A DNA stretch of 64,000 nt from assembly GCF_003955755.1 (NCBI RefSeq), contig NZ_CP034465.1:1978001-2042000 (forward strand), read 5' to 3'. The notes beneath the pieces are model-generated. The model saw only the letters and a list, made by a program, of their open reading frames with translations. It searched no databases and had not been told where the DNA came from. A program made the translations under genes and the position numbers. Positions 63,358 to 64,000 of this stretch are shown here, piece after piece (the first letter of the stretch is position 1; each line of letters starts with the position of its first letter). This stretch comes from Jeotgalibaca ciconiae (GTDB lineage Bacteria > Bacillota > Bacilli > Lactobacillales > Aerococcaceae).

Positions 63358-63963
63358 ATGAAGGCACTCATTGTTTACGCACACCCAAGAAAAGAAAGTT
63401 TTTCATACGCACTATTAAATCGAGTAAAAAAGGTACTCGAGAAAAAGAACTATGAAGTAGAAGTGAGAGACTTATACGCAATGAATTTTAATCCTATTCT
63501 GGATGGACCGGACATGATCTATACCAATGAAGGTGATTTCGTTCGTGAAAATAATGAATACCCAGCAGATGTCAAAATCGAACAGCAGTTGATTATGGAA
63601 AGCGAGTTACTGATTTATCTATTCCCAATCTGGTGGAACGGTATGCCAGCCATCATGAAAGGATACATTGACCGGGTATTCCAACATGGTTTTGCCTATA
63701 GTTTTACCTCTGATGAACCTAAAAGACGATTCACAGGAAAACGGGCTTTATTTTTGACACCTACTGGTCAGCCGCAAAGTCTGACAGGTGAGGATACAAA
63801 GATTACCCAAGCCATTAAAACATTAACCTCTGAATGGTTGTTCAATAGTATTGACGTAGAAATTATTGACCATATCTTCTATGGCAGAGTGCCTTATCTC
63901 TCAAGGGAAGAGCTTGAAGATTATATAGAGGAAACAGAAGAAATTATTGACGCACGCGTTTAG
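63358..63963 (+). CDS. NAD(P)H:quinone oxidoreductase (flavodoxin fold)
   Basis: A 201-residue NQO/KefF/MdaB-family flavoprotein. Motifs: ALIVYAHPRKESFSYALL (FMN/FAD loop), RDLYAMNFNPILDGPD, FPIWWNGMPAIMKGYIDRVF and FLTPTGQPQSLTG. It reduces quinones or related electrophiles by two electrons in the cytoplasm. ATG 63358 follows AAAGGAGA. It is the last gene; 63964-64000 shows nothing. Confidence 0.9.
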   Translation: MKALIVYAHPRKESFSYALLNRVKKVLEKKNYEVEVRDLYAMNFNPILDGPDMIYTNEGDFVRENNEYPADVKIEQQLIMESELLIYLFPIWWNGMPAIMKGYIDRVFQHGFAYSFTSDEPKRRFTGKRALFLTPTGQPQSLTGEDTKITQAIKTLTSEWLFNSIDVEIIDHIFYGRVPYLSREELEDYIEETEEIIDARV

Positions 63964-64000
63964 GATGAATTTTACTTCATAATAAGTGGAAAAAGAAAAA

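Overview
The window is low-GC DNA with Lactobacillales-type content: strong AGGAGG ribosome sites, cre-like boxes, PTS EIICB/EIIBC proteins, PRD, RpiR and DeoR regulators, LPxx-free lipoproteins, an OFA-type transporter and a cytoplasmic flavin-based reductase. A relative of Carnobacteriaceae or Enterococcaceae is the most likely source; I cannot name a genus from sequence alone. Most of the window is accessory carbon metabolism: six or more sugar or carboxylate modules, each with its own regulator, separated by dispersed palindromic repeats. I see no rRNA, tRNA, CRISPR array, transposase or phage gene.

Layout. 1-7355: the tail of an AraC regulator and an msm-type operon (CUT1 ABC importer, sucrose phosphorylase, GH36 alpha-galactosidase) for raffinose-family sugars. 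7762-9082: two DUF2382 (YsnF-like) stress proteins between two copies of a structured repeat. 9475-16840: ApbE flavin transferase, divergent LysR regulator, two NADPH:FMN-reductase-type proteins (the second fused to FMN_bind and fumarate-reductase-like FAD domains), an OFA-family transporter and a PepSY lipoprotein; the order matches the hydroxycinnamate reductase (hcr) locus of Lactiplantibacillus. 17197-22168: a SWIM protein, then Gfo/Idh/MocA dehydrogenase, ceramidase-like hydrolase and SIS protein behind a perfect cre. 22629-33499: two operons (FSA-like aldolase, iron alcohol dehydrogenase, RPE-like epimerase, YitT protein; and PTS EIICB, TalC, transketolase) around a PRD regulator, both carrying the same operator exactly 44 bases upstream of the -10 box.

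34264-45170: a second CUT1 importer, FGGY kinase, UlaD, UlaG, UlaF, UlaE, a GH3 enzyme and a DeoR regulator. This is an L-ascorbate catabolic route with an ABC importer and kinase in place of the usual ascorbate PTS, and is the best candidate for an undescribed system here. 46128-49451: M20 amidohydrolase, a broken RpiR regulator, a HAD phosphatase and NanE. 50235-54514: glycerate kinase, a membrane protein, a frameshifted Spx-like gene and a class-C beta-lactamase-like hydrolase. 54840-60941: AraC regulator, GH3 beta-glucosidase, sucrose-type PTS and GH32 hydrolase. 61222-63963: TcaA-like protein, lipoprotein and NQO-type oxidoreductase.

The modules converge on the pentose phosphate pathway: the ascorbate route ends in D-xylulose 5-phosphate, which the transketolase and transaldolase encoded next door can use. 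Neither ABC importer has its own ATPase, so a shared MsmK-type ATPase must be encoded elsewhere. At least six families of intergenic repeats (R1-R6) and three damaged or odd genes (RpiR, Spx, YitT start) are noted.
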